This document shows positions 1 to 12,700 of a stretch of 64,000 bases of DNA, in pieces. Under the pieces are notes generated by a model. That model was not told the DNA's origin. It searched no databases and was given only the letters and a program-made list of their open reading frames with translations. Origin of the DNA: Duganella alba (lineage in GTDB: Bacteria > Pseudomonadota > Gammaproteobacteria > Burkholderiales > Burkholderiaceae_D); contig NZ_WKJN01000002.1 of the NCBI RefSeq assembly GCF_009674495.1, positions 1 to 64,000 of the forward strand. The letters run 5' to 3'. Made by a program: the position numbers and the translations under genes. Every line of letters begins with the position of its first letter. Position 1 is the first letter of the stretch.

Positions 1-1948
1 GCTGGGCGGCGACATTGGCTGCGGTGGTGGCCGCATCGGCGGTGCTGGCGTTGTTCTGCGCCAGACGTGCCTGCGCGGCGGCGGCAACAGCGGCTGCGTT
101 CTGCGCCGCCATGGCGTCGGCGGCGTTCTGCGCGGCCTGGGCTTGTGCCGCCGCCGATTGCGCGGCGGCGTTGGCGATGGCCACCTGGGCCGCAGCCGCT
201 TGCGCGGTTTGCGCCTGCTGCGCGGCGGTGGCGTTTGGCGGCAGCGTCGGGATGTTCTGGGCCGCATTCTGCGCGGCGACGGATTGTTGCTGGGCCTGTT
301 GAGCGGCAGCGGTGGCGGTGGTCACGGTGGCCGTGGCCTGCTGACGGGCGGTCTGTGCCTGGGCGGTGGCCTGTGCCTGTTCGGCAGCGGTCGGCTGCTG
401 CGCCGCCTGCGCATCAGCGGCCTGCTGCGTTTGCTGGGCGGTTTGTGCGGCGTTGGCTTGTTGCGCTGCCGTTTGCGTTGCGTTGGTCTGCTGTGCAGCG
501 TTTTGCACGGCGCCGGCCTGTTGCAATTGCTGCGCTGCCGTCTGCGGCGCATTGGCTTGCTGTGCCGCTGTCTGCGTGGCGCCGATCTGCTGCGCTTGAT
601 TGGCTTGCGCGCGGACTGCCGCTTCTTCCTGTGCACGCTGCGTCGCAGCCTGATTGGCTGCCACGGTTTGTTGCAGCGCCGAGACCTCCGCGGCCTGCGC
701 CTGCTGGGCATTCTGTTGCAGCGCTGCGGCCTGTTGTACCTGTGCCTGCTGGGCGGCGCGCGCCTGGTCGAGCTGCGTCTGCTGGTTCAGCGCGGCTTGC
801 GTCTGCTGCGCCTGCGTCAGATTTGCCTGCTGAGTGGACGCTTGCAGCAATTGCGCGCGCTGCGCGTCCGCCGCCTGGTCAGCCTGCGCCAGTTGCGCCG
901 CTTGCAGCTGATCGGTCTGCGCTTGCTGCGCCGCCGTCTGGTTGGCCTGAAGCTGCTGCGTGGCGGCTTGCTGATTCGTTTGCAGCTGCTGCTGGGCCAA
1001 GGCCTGATTGGCTTGCTGCGTTTGCTGTGCGTTGGTCTGCTGCGTCGCCTGCGCCTGCTGATCGACCAGCGCCTGTTGCAGATTGGCTTGCTGCACGTTC
1101 GCCTGTGCCTGCTGCGAGGCCAGCTGGTTGACGATAGGCGACGGTGTTTCCGGCTGCTGCGTGGTGGCAGGCTGCTCCAGCTGCGCGCGCTGCGCGGCCA
1201 GCCGGTCCGCCGCCGTTTCAGGCAATGGATTCTGCGACAGGTTGTTGATCTCGGTCCGCGCCACGTTCAGCCGCGCATTGGCGGCCGCTTCGGTTGGCGT
1301 CAGACTCTGGAAGGGACTGGTGCCCAGGCCGGGAATCTGCGAACTGCCCGCCGCGCTCAACTGTTCGGCAAAATCCGTCGCCAGATTGCGGAACGTGTTC
1401 AGCGTGTTGTCCAGCGTGGAGGTGGTCTGCTGGTTATTGGCATTGAACGCCGCCCGCAACTGCTCCGGTTCCAGCGACAGTCCGCCAGTCAGATCCGACA
1501 ACAGCGGCGGCTGCAAGGTCACGCCCAACTGCGCCAGGTTTTGCGCCTGCGTGTTGACGCTGTCATTGGTCTGCTGCGTCAAACTGTTGACCAGGTTATT
1601 CAGCAGCGACGCCTGCTGCGGCTGCCCCTGATCGAAATCCACCGTTGGCAGCAGATTGAACGCATCCACCACATTCTGCACCGCCGTATTCAGCGTGTCG
1701 GCACGCGCCGCATTGTCCAGCGTGGTGTTGCCCTGAAGCTCAGACAGCTGCTGCTGGGAGTTGGTCACCGACAACAGAAAACTGGCCACCGGCGACAAAT
1801 CGATGGTCACGGAAGCCGCCGGCGGCGCATCCAGCGCCGACCCTACCGCATTGATGGTGGCGCCATTCACCGCCGCTGTTTCCGATGCACGGTTGATTGG
1901 CTGCAACTCCGTCAAGGACGACGGCGTCAGGGATGAGATAGGGAACAT
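1..1948 (-). CDS. Gln/Ala-rich low-complexity protein, C-terminus cut by window edge
   Basis: The minus strand is open from an ATG at 1946-1948 to the left edge, at least 649 codons, with GGAGAG a few bases upstream. The first 250 or so residues are ordinary and mostly polar (starting MFPISSLTP), with several Asn/Leu-rich helical-looking stretches. From about residue 270 to the edge the protein is almost only Gln, Ala, Asn and Thr, in loose repeats such as QQANA, QTAAQ and QAAAQ. No signal peptide, membrane segment or catalytic motif is visible. The plus-strand reading frames over this region are shadows produced by the GC-rich repeats. The function is unknown. A long alpha-helical or coiled rod, or a prion-like disordered domain, would fit the composition; this is inference. 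Confidence 0.72.
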   Translation of the reverse strand, partial: MFPISSLTPSSLTELQPINRASETAAVNGATINAVGSALDAPPAASVTIDLSPVASFLLSVTNSQQQLSELQGNTTLDNAARADTLNTAVQNVVDAFNLLPTVDFDQGQPQQASLLNNLVNSLTQQTNDSVNTQAQNLAQLGVTLQPPLLSDLTGGLSLEPEQLRAAFNANNQQTTSTLDNTLNTFRNLATDFAEQLSAAGSSQIPGLGTSPFQSLTPTEAAANARLNVARTEINNLSQNPLPETAADRLAAQRAQLEQPATTQQPETPSPIVNQLASQQAQANVQQANLQQALVDQQAQATQQTNAQQTQQANQALAQQQLQTNQQAATQQLQANQTAAQQAQTDQLQAAQLAQADQAADAQRAQLLQASTQQANLTQAQQTQAALNQQTQLDQARAAQQAQVQQAAALQQNAQQAQAAEVSALQQTVAANQAATQRAQEEAAVRAQANQAQQIGATQTAAQQANAPQTAAQQLQQAGAVQNAAQQTNATQTAAQQANAAQTAQQTQQAADAQAAQQPTAAEQAQATAQAQTARQQATATVTTATAAAQQAQQQSVAAQNAAQNIPTLPPNATAAQQAQTAQAAAAQVAIANAAAQSAAAQAQAAQNAADAMAAQNAAAVAAAAQARLAQNNASTADAATTAANVAAQ

Positions 1949-2128
1949 TGCCGCTCTCCAAAGTAGGTATGGCTCACCTGTAGCATGCGCCTGCACGAGC
2001 GGCCCCGTCAGTGTGTGACTTCACATAGCGGGCCATTTTTCACATTGTTAGCTCCCGCACGGTCAAGCGTGGTTGATCGGCCTATCGTTGAAGTTCCCAA
2101 CCCGCACACACAACGAGAGGATCTCATC

Positions 2129-2482
2129 ATGGATAACAGCATCGACACCAAAATCAACAACACCCGCGACGGCGTCACCCAAATCGGCAAAGACCTGCGC
2201 GCCGACGCCCACGCCGCCATCGACAAGGTTGCCGACAAAGTGCCGCCAGCCACCGACCGCCTGGCCACCCAGGCCCACACCGGCGTCGACAAAGTGGCCG
2301 ACACCGTGGAAAGCACCTCCGACACCCTGGCCGCACGCGGCAAGCAAGTGGTGGAATCGTACAAAAACTTCGCCGAATCGAGCCGCAACCACGTGCGCGC
2401 CAGCCCGGTGATCTCGGTCCTGGTGGCTGCCGCCGCCGGCTACGGCATCTCCAAGCTGCTGGGTTCGCGCAACAGCAAATAA
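2129..2482 (+). CDS. DUF883 (ElaB/YqjD-like) membrane-anchored stress protein
   Basis: This 117-residue protein starts at the ATG preceded by GAGAGG; a longer reading frame begins at 1985 but has no ribosome site. It consists of an amphipathic, Ala/Asp/Lys-rich helical region (about residues 1-90, with repeated AxxDKVADxV elements) followed by one C-terminal hydrophobic segment (about 94-112, ending GISKLLGSRN). That is the architecture of the DUF883 family, which includes E. coli ElaB and YqjD, inner-membrane proteins reported to associate with ribosomes in stationary phase. It lies 84 bp upstream of the catalase gene in the same direction. Joint stress expression is plausible but not shown by the sequence. 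Confidence 0.75.
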   Translation: MDNSIDTKINNTRDGVTQIGKDLRADAHAAIDKVADKVPPATDRLATQAHTGVDKVADTVESTSDTLAARGKQVVESYKNFAESSRNHVRASPVISVLVAAAAGYGISKLLGSRNSK

Positions 2483-2566
2483 ACCGTACTGCCCGGGCGG
2501 TATCACTGTCGGGACGACCGCCAGCGCCCCGCACCGGGCGTTGTTCGTCTCGTTCAAAGGATATCC

Positions 2567-4987
<2,421 letters not shown>

Positions 4988-5016
4988 AAGCGCTTATCAC
5001 CATCGAAGTATTTAAC

Positions 5017-5046
5017 AATGGCGGGCATAGTGATATGCTCGCCATT
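5017..5046. terminator. 30-bp hairpin between katE and the MFS gene (terminator or operator)
   Basis: The arms AATGGCG and CGCCATT, then GCAT and ATGC, pair around the loop AGTGAT with a single G/T mismatch between the two blocks. A run of five T begins six bases downstream. It sits 30 bases after the catalase stop and 50 bases before the MFS start. It could terminate katE, or it could be the operator of a regulator of the efflux operon; the symmetry is good enough for either. Confidence 0.5.
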
Positions 5047-5095
5047 AATGCTTTTTGTTGCCTCCCCCAAAAGAAAGAATCAGGACACCTGACGC

Positions 5096-6718
5096 ATGGA
5101 CGTTTACGCCCCCCAAGCCTGGCAGCCACACGAGCGTCCCACCTTACCCGGATCGCCGTCCAATCCGGACCATCCATTCTGGACGCGGGTCGCCTTCCTG
5201 ATTGTCGGTTTCATCGTCGCCATCACCGGCGGCCTCGGGAACGCGCTGGTGTCGGTCAATCTGCCCTATCTGCAAGGATCGCTCGGCGTGTTCACCACCG
5301 AGATCCAGTGGCTGCCGGCCGCCTATGTGATGGCCAATGTCTCGATGAACCTGTTGCTGGTCAAATTCCGCCAGCAGTACGGGCTGCGGCTGTTTACTGA
5401 ACTGTTCCTGGTGCTGTATGCGGTGGTCACGGTGGCGCACCTGTTCGTGCACGGACTGGGATCGGCCATCGCGGTGCGCGCGGCGCACGGCATGAGCGGC
5501 GCCGCGCTGACCACCCTGGGCCTGTACTACACCTTGCAGGCCTTCCCGGCCAAGCACCGGCTCAAGGGCGCGGTGCTCGGCATCGGCTTTTCGCAGCTGG
5601 CCATTCCGATGGCGCGGCTGTTCTCGTCGGAGCTGATGGAGTTCGGCGAATGGCGCGGCCTGTACTTCTTCGAACTGGGACTGGCGCTGGTGTCGCTGGC
5701 CTGCGTGCTGTGGCTCAAGCTGCCGCCGGGCGACCGCATCAAGGTGTTCGAGAAAATGGACTTCGTCACCTTCGGCCTGTTCGCGCCCGGCGTGGCGCTG
5801 CTGTCGGCCGTGCTGGCGCTGGGCCGCACCGTGTGGTGGCTGGACACGCCGTGGGTGGGCTATGCGCTGGCCGGCGCGATCGTGCTGATCGTCGCGGCGC
5901 TGGCGATCGAGCATAACCGCGCGCGGCCGCTGCTCAATACGCGCTGGCTGATCAACCCCAACATCGCGCGCCTGGCCACGTCGGTGCTGCTGATCCGCGT
6001 GGTGCAGTCGGAGGCCAGCGGCACGGTGGGCTTCCTGCAGGCGCTGGGACTGAACAACGACCAGATGCTGACCTTGTGGTGGATCGTGATGGTCGGCGCG
6101 GTGGCCGGCATGGTGGTCAGCGCGCTGTATATTTCGCCGGCGCGCATTCCGGGCCAGCTGCTGTTCTCGCTGGCGGTGATGGCGCTGGGCGCCTACCTGG
6201 ATTCGGATTCCACCAATCTCACGCGGCCGCAGGATCTGTATCTCAGCCAGTTCCTGCTGGGCTTCGGCGGCGCGCTGTTTGTCGGGCCGACGTTCATTTC
6301 CGGCTTTGGTGCGGTGATCGCGGCGCCGAATAACCTGGTCAGCTTCTCGGTCATGTTCAGCATCACGCAGACGCTCGGCAGCCTGCTGGGCACCGCGATC
6401 ACCGGCACCTTCCAGGTGTGGCGCGAGAAGTACCACTCCAGCATCCTGGTCGAACACCTGACGCAGCTCGATCCGCTGGTGGCGGCGCGGATTCAGTCGG
6501 GCGGTCTCGCGTCACTCAGCGCGGCCACCACGCGCGAGGCCAATGTCCTCGCGTATAACGACGTGTTCCTGGGCATTACCGTGCTGGCGCTGTTCACCAT
6601 GGCCGGGCTGCTGGTCCATTATCTGTGGACGGCCTGCGTGACCCATACGCCGAAGTCGGTGCCCAACGCGCAAGCAGGCATGACCAACGTCTCCCTCAAC
6701 AATTCCGGATCCCGCTGA
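5096..6718 (+). CDS. MFS drug:proton antiporter, DHA2 (EmrB-like) family
   Basis: This 540-residue inner-membrane protein has about fourteen hydrophobic segments spread over its length. After a short polar N-terminus it runs FLIVGFIVAITGGLGNALV and continues with typical DHA2 features, including a motif near residues 53-70 that resembles the family's TEIQWLPAAYVM signature. It is the first gene of an EmrB/EmrA/outer-membrane set: the HlyD-type adaptor starts 5 bp after its stop, and the NodT-type channel overlaps that gene. Together they should export amphipathic drugs or other toxic compounds across both membranes. The substrate cannot be told. No regulator gene lies next to it. Confidence 0.9.
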   Translation: MDVYAPQAWQPHERPTLPGSPSNPDHPFWTRVAFLIVGFIVAITGGLGNALVSVNLPYLQGSLGVFTTEIQWLPAAYVMANVSMNLLLVKFRQQYGLRLFTELFLVLYAVVTVAHLFVHGLGSAIAVRAAHGMSGAALTTLGLYYTLQAFPAKHRLKGAVLGIGFSQLAIPMARLFSSELMEFGEWRGLYFFELGLALVSLACVLWLKLPPGDRIKVFEKMDFVTFGLFAPGVALLSAVLALGRTVWWLDTPWVGYALAGAIVLIVAALAIEHNRARPLLNTRWLINPNIARLATSVLLIRVVQSEASGTVGFLQALGLNNDQMLTLWWIVMVGAVAGMVVSALYISPARIPGQLLFSLAVMALGAYLDSDSTNLTRPQDLYLSQFLLGFGGALFVGPTFISGFGAVIAAPNNLVSFSVMFSITQTLGSLLGTAITGTFQVWREKYHSSILVEHLTQLDPLVAARIQSGGLASLSAATTREANVLAYNDVFLGITVLALFTMAGLLVHYLWTACVTHTPKSVPNAQAGMTNVSLNNSGSR

Positions 6719-6723
6719 ATCAC

Positions 6724-7926
6724 ATGGCTAATAACGATACTCCAGACAACGCATCTCCTTCCGACAGCCGCATGGCGGCGATGGCTGCGGCGGCCGCGGC
6801 GGCGGCAGTCGCCGCATCGGCGCCGGCCGCCCCGGCGCCCGACCGGCGCGGGCAGATTATTTCAGCGATCCTGTTCTCGCTGGTGGCCCTGGTCGGTGTG
6901 CTGGTGGTGCTGTATGCGTGGCGGCTGCCGCCGTTCACCAGCGCCGTGGTGTCGACCGAGAACGCGCTGGTGCGCGGGCAGGTGACGCTGATCGGCACGC
7001 AGCTGCCGGGTTACGTGGTGGACGTCAAGGTGCAGGACTTCCAGTACGTGAAGCAGGGCGAGTTGCTGGCACTGATCGACGACCGTATCTACCAGCAGCG
7101 CTACGAGCAGGCGCAGGCGCAGCTGGCGGCGCAGAAGGCGGCGCTGGAGAACTGGGCGCAGTCGCGCCGCTCGGCCGAATCGAGCGTGCTGCTGAACGAG
7201 GCCACGCTGGCCAATGCGCAGGCGCAGTTGTCCAAGTCGGTGGCGGATCTGAAGCGCGTCGATTCGCTGGCTGCGGATGGTTCGCTGTCGCTGCGCGAGC
7301 AGGACTCGTCCAAGGCGGCCAATGCGCAGACTTCCGCCGCCGTGGCGCAGGCGCGCGCGCAGCTGGAGATCGCGAAGCAGCAGGTGCTGTCGGTGGGCGT
7401 GAACAAGCAGTCGCTGGAAGCGGCGGTGGCGAACGCGGAAGCGGCGCTGAAGGCGGCCAAGGTGGATCTGGACAACACCCGCATCACGGCGCCGGAAGAC
7501 GGCCAGCTGGGGCAGGTCACGGTGCGCAAGGGCGCGTATGTGAACACCGGCGCGCAGTTGATGGGATTGGTGCCGAAGCAGCTGTGGGTGATCGCCAACC
7601 TGAAAGAGACGCAGATGAACGGGGTGCAGGTCGGGCAGCCGGCGACGTTTAAGGTGGATGCGCTCGATGGCGCGCAGCTGACCGGCGTGGTGGAGCGCAT
7701 TTCGCCGGCCACCGGCTCGGAGTTCAGCGTGCTGCCGGCCGATAATGCGACCGGCAACTTCGTCAAGATCGCGCAGCGCATCCCGGTGCGGATTCGCATC
7801 GATCAGGGGCAGGCCAATGCGCGCCGCCTGGCGCCGGGCATGTCGGTGATCGTCAGCATCGATACCTCGGTGAAGACGCGCAGGCAGGAGGCGCCTGTCG
7901 CGGCCGCGAACGGAGTCAAGCCATGA
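6724..7926 (+). CDS. HlyD/EmrA-family periplasmic adaptor protein
   Basis: This 400-residue membrane-fusion protein starts MANNDTPDN just after the MFS stop. A longer upstream reading frame overlaps the MFS gene and is rejected. It has a short cytoplasmic N-terminus with an unusual poly-Ala run, then one membrane segment (about residues 46-66), a lipoyl/biotinyl half-motif (VRGQVTLIGTQLPGYVVDV), a long Gln/Ala-rich alpha-hairpin, a second lipoyl half (ITAPEDGQLGQVTVRKG) and a beta-barrel region. It bridges the MFS pump and the outer-membrane channel. Its stop overlaps the start of the channel gene by 4 bp (ATGA), so the two are translationally coupled. Confidence 0.93.
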   Translation: MANNDTPDNASPSDSRMAAMAAAAAAAAVAASAPAAPAPDRRGQIISAILFSLVALVGVLVVLYAWRLPPFTSAVVSTENALVRGQVTLIGTQLPGYVVDVKVQDFQYVKQGELLALIDDRIYQQRYEQAQAQLAAQKAALENWAQSRRSAESSVLLNEATLANAQAQLSKSVADLKRVDSLAADGSLSLREQDSSKAANAQTSAAVAQARAQLEIAKQQVLSVGVNKQSLEAAVANAEAALKAAKVDLDNTRITAPEDGQLGQVTVRKGAYVNTGAQLMGLVPKQLWVIANLKETQMNGVQVGQPATFKVDALDGAQLTGVVERISPATGSEFSVLPADNATGNFVKIAQRIPVRIRIDQGQANARRLAPGMSVIVSIDTSVKTRRQEAPVAAANGVKP

Positions 7927-9320
7927 CGTGGCGCGCCGCGTTGAGGCGCCGTCCCGCTGCGGCGGCGGTCGCGCTGATGCTGGCCGGTTGCGCGGCGACG
8001 GTTGCGCCGCCGCCGGCATCGACCGTGCAGATTCCCGCCGCATGGCGCACCGCCGTCGAAGGCCAGTCCAGCGCGCCGGTGGCGCAGCAGTGGTGGCAAA
8101 GTTTCGGCGATCCCGCCTTGACCGCGCTGATCGACAAAGCCTTGCAGAGCAACGGCGACCTGCGCGTCGCCCGCGCCCGCGTGGCGCAGTACCGCGCGCT
8201 GATCGGCGTGGCCGAAGCGAACCAGAAGCCGAACGTCTCGGTCGACAGCGCGCCGACCCGCACCCGCCAGCTGGCGTACAACGGCGTGCCGTATGTGACC
8301 AATGTCTACCAGGCCGAATTCCAGGCCAGCTATGAAATCGACGCCTGGGGCAGGCTGGCCGCGCTGACCGACGCCGCCACCGCCACCTATCAGGCCGAGC
8401 AAGCCAACTCCGACGCGGTGGCGCTGTCCATCGCGGCCACCGTGGCGTCGGGCTATCTGAATCTGCGCGGACTGGATGCGCAGCTGGCGCTGACCGAAGC
8501 CACGCTCAAGCTGCGCGAGGAATCGGCCAAGCTGGCCAAGCGCCAGTTCGACGTCGGCTACAGCTCGCGATTGGAATGGTTGCAGGCGCAGGCCGAGTAT
8601 CAGACCACCGCCGAGCAGGTGCCGCAGCTGAAGCGGCAGATCTTCGAACAGGAAAACGCGCTGTCCATCCTCACCGGCGGCAATCCCGGTCCGGTCGCGC
8701 GCGGCGCCGAGCTGGCGGACTTGCAGCCGCCGCCGGTGCCGGAAGGCCTGCCGTCCGAACTGCTGCGCCGGCGGCCCGACATCGCTCGCGCCGAATACAA
8801 CCTGATCGCCATCAACGCCAACCTGAAGGCGACGCGCGACCAGCTGCTGCCGTCGTTCAAACTGACGGCGGTGGGCGGCGTGCAAAACCTGAAATGGCAT
8901 GATTTCCTGAATGCGCCGACGGCGCTGTGGCACCTGACCGGCGCGGTTGCCGCGCCCGTGTTCGACGGCGGCCGCGTCCAAAGCCAGACCGACTCGGTGG
9001 CCGCGCAGCGCGACCAGACCATCTACGCCTATGAGAGCGCGGTGCGCGCGGCGTTCTCGGAAACCGAAAACGGCCTGGGCGCCATCGTGCGCCTGCGCGA
9101 GCAAGCGATCCAGAACGACGCGCGCCGCGCCACCGCAGCCGAAACGCTGCGCATCGCCCACAACCGCTATCGCAACGGCTACGCGTCCTACCTCGAAGAG
9201 CTGGACGCCCAACGCACGCTCTACAGCGCCGACGTCGGCCGCCTGCAACTCAAGACGCGCATCCTGGTCGCCTCGGTGGACCTGTACCGCGTGCTGGGCG
9301 GGGGATGGACTAGGCCTTGA
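7923..9320 (+). CDS. Outer-membrane efflux lipoprotein, NodT family
   Basis: This 465-residue TolC-like channel has a lipoprotein signal (lipobox LAGC near residue 22) and two repeated outer-membrane-efflux-protein domains rich in long helices. The motif LPSELLRRRPDIARAEYNL is the standard mid-protein signature of the NodT/OprM group. It completes the tripartite pump encoded with the two preceding genes. Its last 11 bases overlap the end of the convergent GyrI-like gene on the other strand. Confidence 0.93.
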   Translation: MTWRAALRRRPAAAAVALMLAGCAATVAPPPASTVQIPAAWRTAVEGQSSAPVAQQWWQSFGDPALTALIDKALQSNGDLRVARARVAQYRALIGVAEANQKPNVSVDSAPTRTRQLAYNGVPYVTNVYQAEFQASYEIDAWGRLAALTDAATATYQAEQANSDAVALSIAATVASGYLNLRGLDAQLALTEATLKLREESAKLAKRQFDVGYSSRLEWLQAQAEYQTTAEQVPQLKRQIFEQENALSILTGGNPGPVARGAELADLQPPPVPEGLPSELLRRRPDIARAEYNLIAINANLKATRDQLLPSFKLTAVGGVQNLKWHDFLNAPTALWHLTGAVAAPVFDGGRVQSQTDSVAAQRDQTIYAYESAVRAAFSETENGLGAIVRLREQAIQNDARRATAAETLRIAHNRYRNGYASYLEELDAQRTLYSADVGRLQLKTRILVASVDLYRVLGGGWTRP

Positions 9321-9771
9321 CCGGGATGCAGAGTTCCGCGGTGAAGACGCCGGTGGCAGGATCCATCGCGTAGTCCGCCGGATAGCGCTCAAAGCAGACG
9401 CCTTCGGCCGCCTTGCCTTCGGCCTGCAACTGGCCGAAGAACTCGCCCCAGGCCGCCGATACGTCGGCGCCGGTGCCTTCGAACGGCGCCACCGCGTAGC
9501 GGCCCGCCGGCAGGTGCGTCTCCTTGGCCGGCGGCTGGATCGGATAGTCGGCCGATACTTCCACGCAGGCGTCATACCGGCACTCGGCGGCCGGCGTGGT
9601 GCGCGGATCATCCTGCGCCACGCCATAGGTCACTTTGCCCACCAGCCCGAAAGCCTTTTGCCACGGCGTGAACACCTCTTTCCAGAACTCGCCCACCGCG
9701 GGACCGAACGGTCCCTTGTAGCGCAGGTAGGCCACTCGAACTTCAGGCAATTCTTTGATTTCGTACTTCAT
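9310..9771 (-). CDS. GyrI-like small-molecule-binding (effector-binding) domain protein
   Basis: This 153-residue protein starts MKYEIKELPEVRVAYLRYKGPFG, the usual opening of the GyrI/SbmC fold (the AraC-type effector-binding domain, also found in BmrR). No helix-turn-helix is present, so it is a stand-alone ligand-binding domain. The start is chosen at MKYEIK because that opening matches the family; the longer frame to 9861 runs into the pump gene. The start lies 29 bp inside the 3' end of the RND transporter gene, so it is the last gene of that efflux operon. It may bind pump substrates or toxic amphiphiles. This role is inferred from context. Confidence 0.82.
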   Translation of the reverse strand: MKYEIKELPEVRVAYLRYKGPFGPAVGEFWKEVFTPWQKAFGLVGKVTYGVAQDDPRTTPAAECRYDACVEVSADYPIQPPAKETHLPAGRYAVAPFEGTGADVSAAWGEFFGQLQAEGKAAEGVCFERYPADYAMDPATGVFTAELCIPVKA

Positions 9772-12700
9772 GGATGTCTCCTTGATCGTCCTGCCCGGCC
9801 GCCGGTTGGCGGCGCAGCTTGCGCAGCATGCGTTGCAGCCAGTGCTCAAAGTCGTCCACATAGGTGAACACGGCCGGCACCACCAGCAGGCTTAACAGCG
9901 TTGATGTAATCAGGCCGCCAATCACGGTGATCGCCATCGGTGAACGGAAGCTGGGGTCGGCGCCCCAGCCCAGGGCCAGCGGCATCATGCCCGCACCCAT
10001 CGCAATGGTGGTCATCAGGATCGGACGGCTACGTTTGTGGCAGGCATCGACCAGCGCTTCGAAACGCCCCATGCCTTCCTGGCGCGCCAGAATAGCATAA
10101 TCAACCAGCAGGATAGAGTTCTTGGTGACGATACCCATCAGCATGATCAGGCCGATCATCGACGGCATCGACAGCGCGCTGCGCGTCACCAGCAGCGCCA
10201 CGAAGGCGCCGCCGATCGACAGCGGCAGCGCCGCCAGAATCGTCGCCGGCTGCATGAAGTCCTTGAACAGCAGCACCAGCACGCAGTAGATGCACAGCAC
10301 GCCGATCAGCATCGCCAGGCCGAAGCTGGCGAACAGCGACGCCATCTCCTGCGTGTCGCCCAGTTCCGCGATCTTCACCGACGGCGGCAGGTTTTTCAGC
10401 GACGGCAGCGCGCGCGCTTCACTGTTGACTTCACCCAGCGCGCGCTTGCCCAGCTCCACTTCCAGCGTGACGTTGCGGCTGCGGTTCAGGCGATTGATCT
10501 GCGCCGGCCCGCTTTCCATGGTGATGTCCGCCACGGTGGCCAGCAGCACCGGGCCGTTCTTGCCCGGCACGGTGAGGCGGCCGATGGCGTCCAGGTCGGC
10601 GCGCACCGCATCCGGCAGCTTGACGCGGATTGGCACCTGGCGTTCCGGCAGGTTCATCTTGGTCAGGTCGGTGTCGTAGTCGCCGGCGGTGGCCACGCGC
10701 ACGGTCTGGCCGATGGCGTTGGCGGTCACGCCCAGGTCCGCCGCCTTGGCGAAGTCCGGCGTGACGATGATCTCCGGACGCACCAGCGACGCGGTCGAGC
10801 GCACATTGCCCACGCCTTTGAGCGTGCGCAGTTCGCGTTCGGCTTTCTGTGCCGCTTCCTTCAGTGCGACCGGATCTTCGCTGCGCAGCACCAGCTGCAT
10901 CTTGACGCCGTTGTCCGGCGGGCCGACCTTGAAGCGGGCGCCGGGAATGGCGTCCAGCTTGTGGCGGATGAGGGCTTCCAGATCGGCTATCGATTCCTTG
11001 CGGTCGGTGCGGTGCACGGTGGTCAGCGTCAGCACGGCGCTGCGCGCTTCGGCCGCCGCGCCGGGCGCGAAGGCGTCGCCGCTGGAGCCGCCGCCGATGG
11101 AACTGAATACGGACTTGATGCCCTTGACCTGCATCGCGGCCAGGCGCGCGCGCTCGGCCACCACGCTGGTTTCGGCCAGCGTGGAGCCGGGCGGCAGTTC
11201 CAGGTTGATCTGCGTCTGCGCGCGGTCGGCTGCCGGTACGAAGCCGGTCGGCAGCAGGCCGACCAGCATGATCGAGCAGACGAAGAATACGGCGGCGGCA
11301 ATCGCCGTCACCAGGCGGTTCTTCAGGCACCAGCGCATGACGCGGATGTAGCGCGACATCAGCCAGCCGTCCTTGTCCTCGCGGTGCGCGGTCGGCTTGA
11401 GAATGTAGGCGGCCATCATCGGCGTCAGCAGACGGGCGACCACCAGCGACGCCAGTACGGCGATGACGGCGGTCCAGCCGAACTGCTTGAAGAACAGGCC
11501 GGGAATGCCGCTCATGAAGGCGGTCGGCAGGAACACGGCGACCAGCGCGAAGGTGGTGGCGATGACCGCCATGCCGATTTCGTCGGCCGCTTCGAGCGCC
11601 GCTTCCATCGGCGTTTTACCCATGCGCAGGTGGCGTTCGATGTTTTCGATTTCGACGATGGCGTCGTCCACCAGCACGCCGACCACCAGGGCCAGCGACA
11701 GCAGCGTGACGGTGTTGAGCGTGTAGCCGAACAGGTAGATGCCGAGGAAGGCCGGCATCACCGACAGCGGCAGCGCGGCGGCGGCCACCAGCGTGGCGCG
11801 CCAGTCGCGCAGGAACCACCACACCACCAGCACGGCGAGGATGGCGCCTTCGTACAGCAGTTCCATCGAGCCGTCGAAGTTTTCCTCGACCGGGTGGGCG
11901 TTGTCGATCACCTGTTTCAGTGCGACTTTCGGATTGTTCTTCTGCAGTTCCTCGATGGCGGCGCGCGCGCCTTTGGCGACGGCCACTTCGCTGGCGCCCT
12001 TGGTGCGGAAGATTTCAAAGCCGATCACCGGCACGCCGTCCTGCAGCGCCACGGCGCGCGGTTCGGAGACGGTGTCGGTGACGGTGGCCACCTGGTCGAG
12101 GCGCACGCGCCGGCCGTCGGTCAATGGCAGGTCGATGGCGGCCAGTTCGGCGGCCGTCTTCACGGTGGCGATGGTGCGCACCGACTGTTCGGCGCCGCTG
12201 ATGTCGCCGCGGCCGCCGGGCGCTTCCTTCTGCACCAGGTGCAGCTGGCGCGAGACGTCCAGCGCGGACACGCGCAAGGCGGCCATGCGGGCGTCGTCCA
12301 GTTCCACGCGGATCTCGCGGTACACGCCGCCGACGCGCTTGACCGCGCCGACGCCAGGCACCGCCAGCAGGCGCTTGGCGACGTTGTTGTCGACGAACCA
12401 GCTCAGTTCCTGGCTGTCCGGCTTTTCGCCGGGCGCCTGTGACGCGGCGGCGGTGAAGGTCAGCACCACGCGGCCGGCGGTGGTGGCCTTGGTCACGCTC
12501 GGATCGCGCAGTTCGGCCGGCATGTCGGCCTTGACGCGGGCGACGGCGTCGCGCACGTCGTTCACCGCGTCGGAGATATTCTTCTCCAGGATGAATTCAA
12601 CGGTGGTGGTGGAGACGCCATCGAGCACGGTGGAGTAGATGTTCTTGATGCCTTGCAGCGTGGCGACCGAGTCTTCGATCTTGCGCGTGACTTCGGTTTC

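Noticed and set aside
143..1936. 597-residue plus-strand reading frame
   Set aside because: It is the antisense of the Gln/Ala-rich gene; its Leu/Arg/Gly-rich content is the product of the repeated codons in the opposite strand, and it has no ribosome site.
10037..12442. 801-residue plus-strand reading frame
   Set aside because: It is antisense to the RND permease, which has all family motifs.
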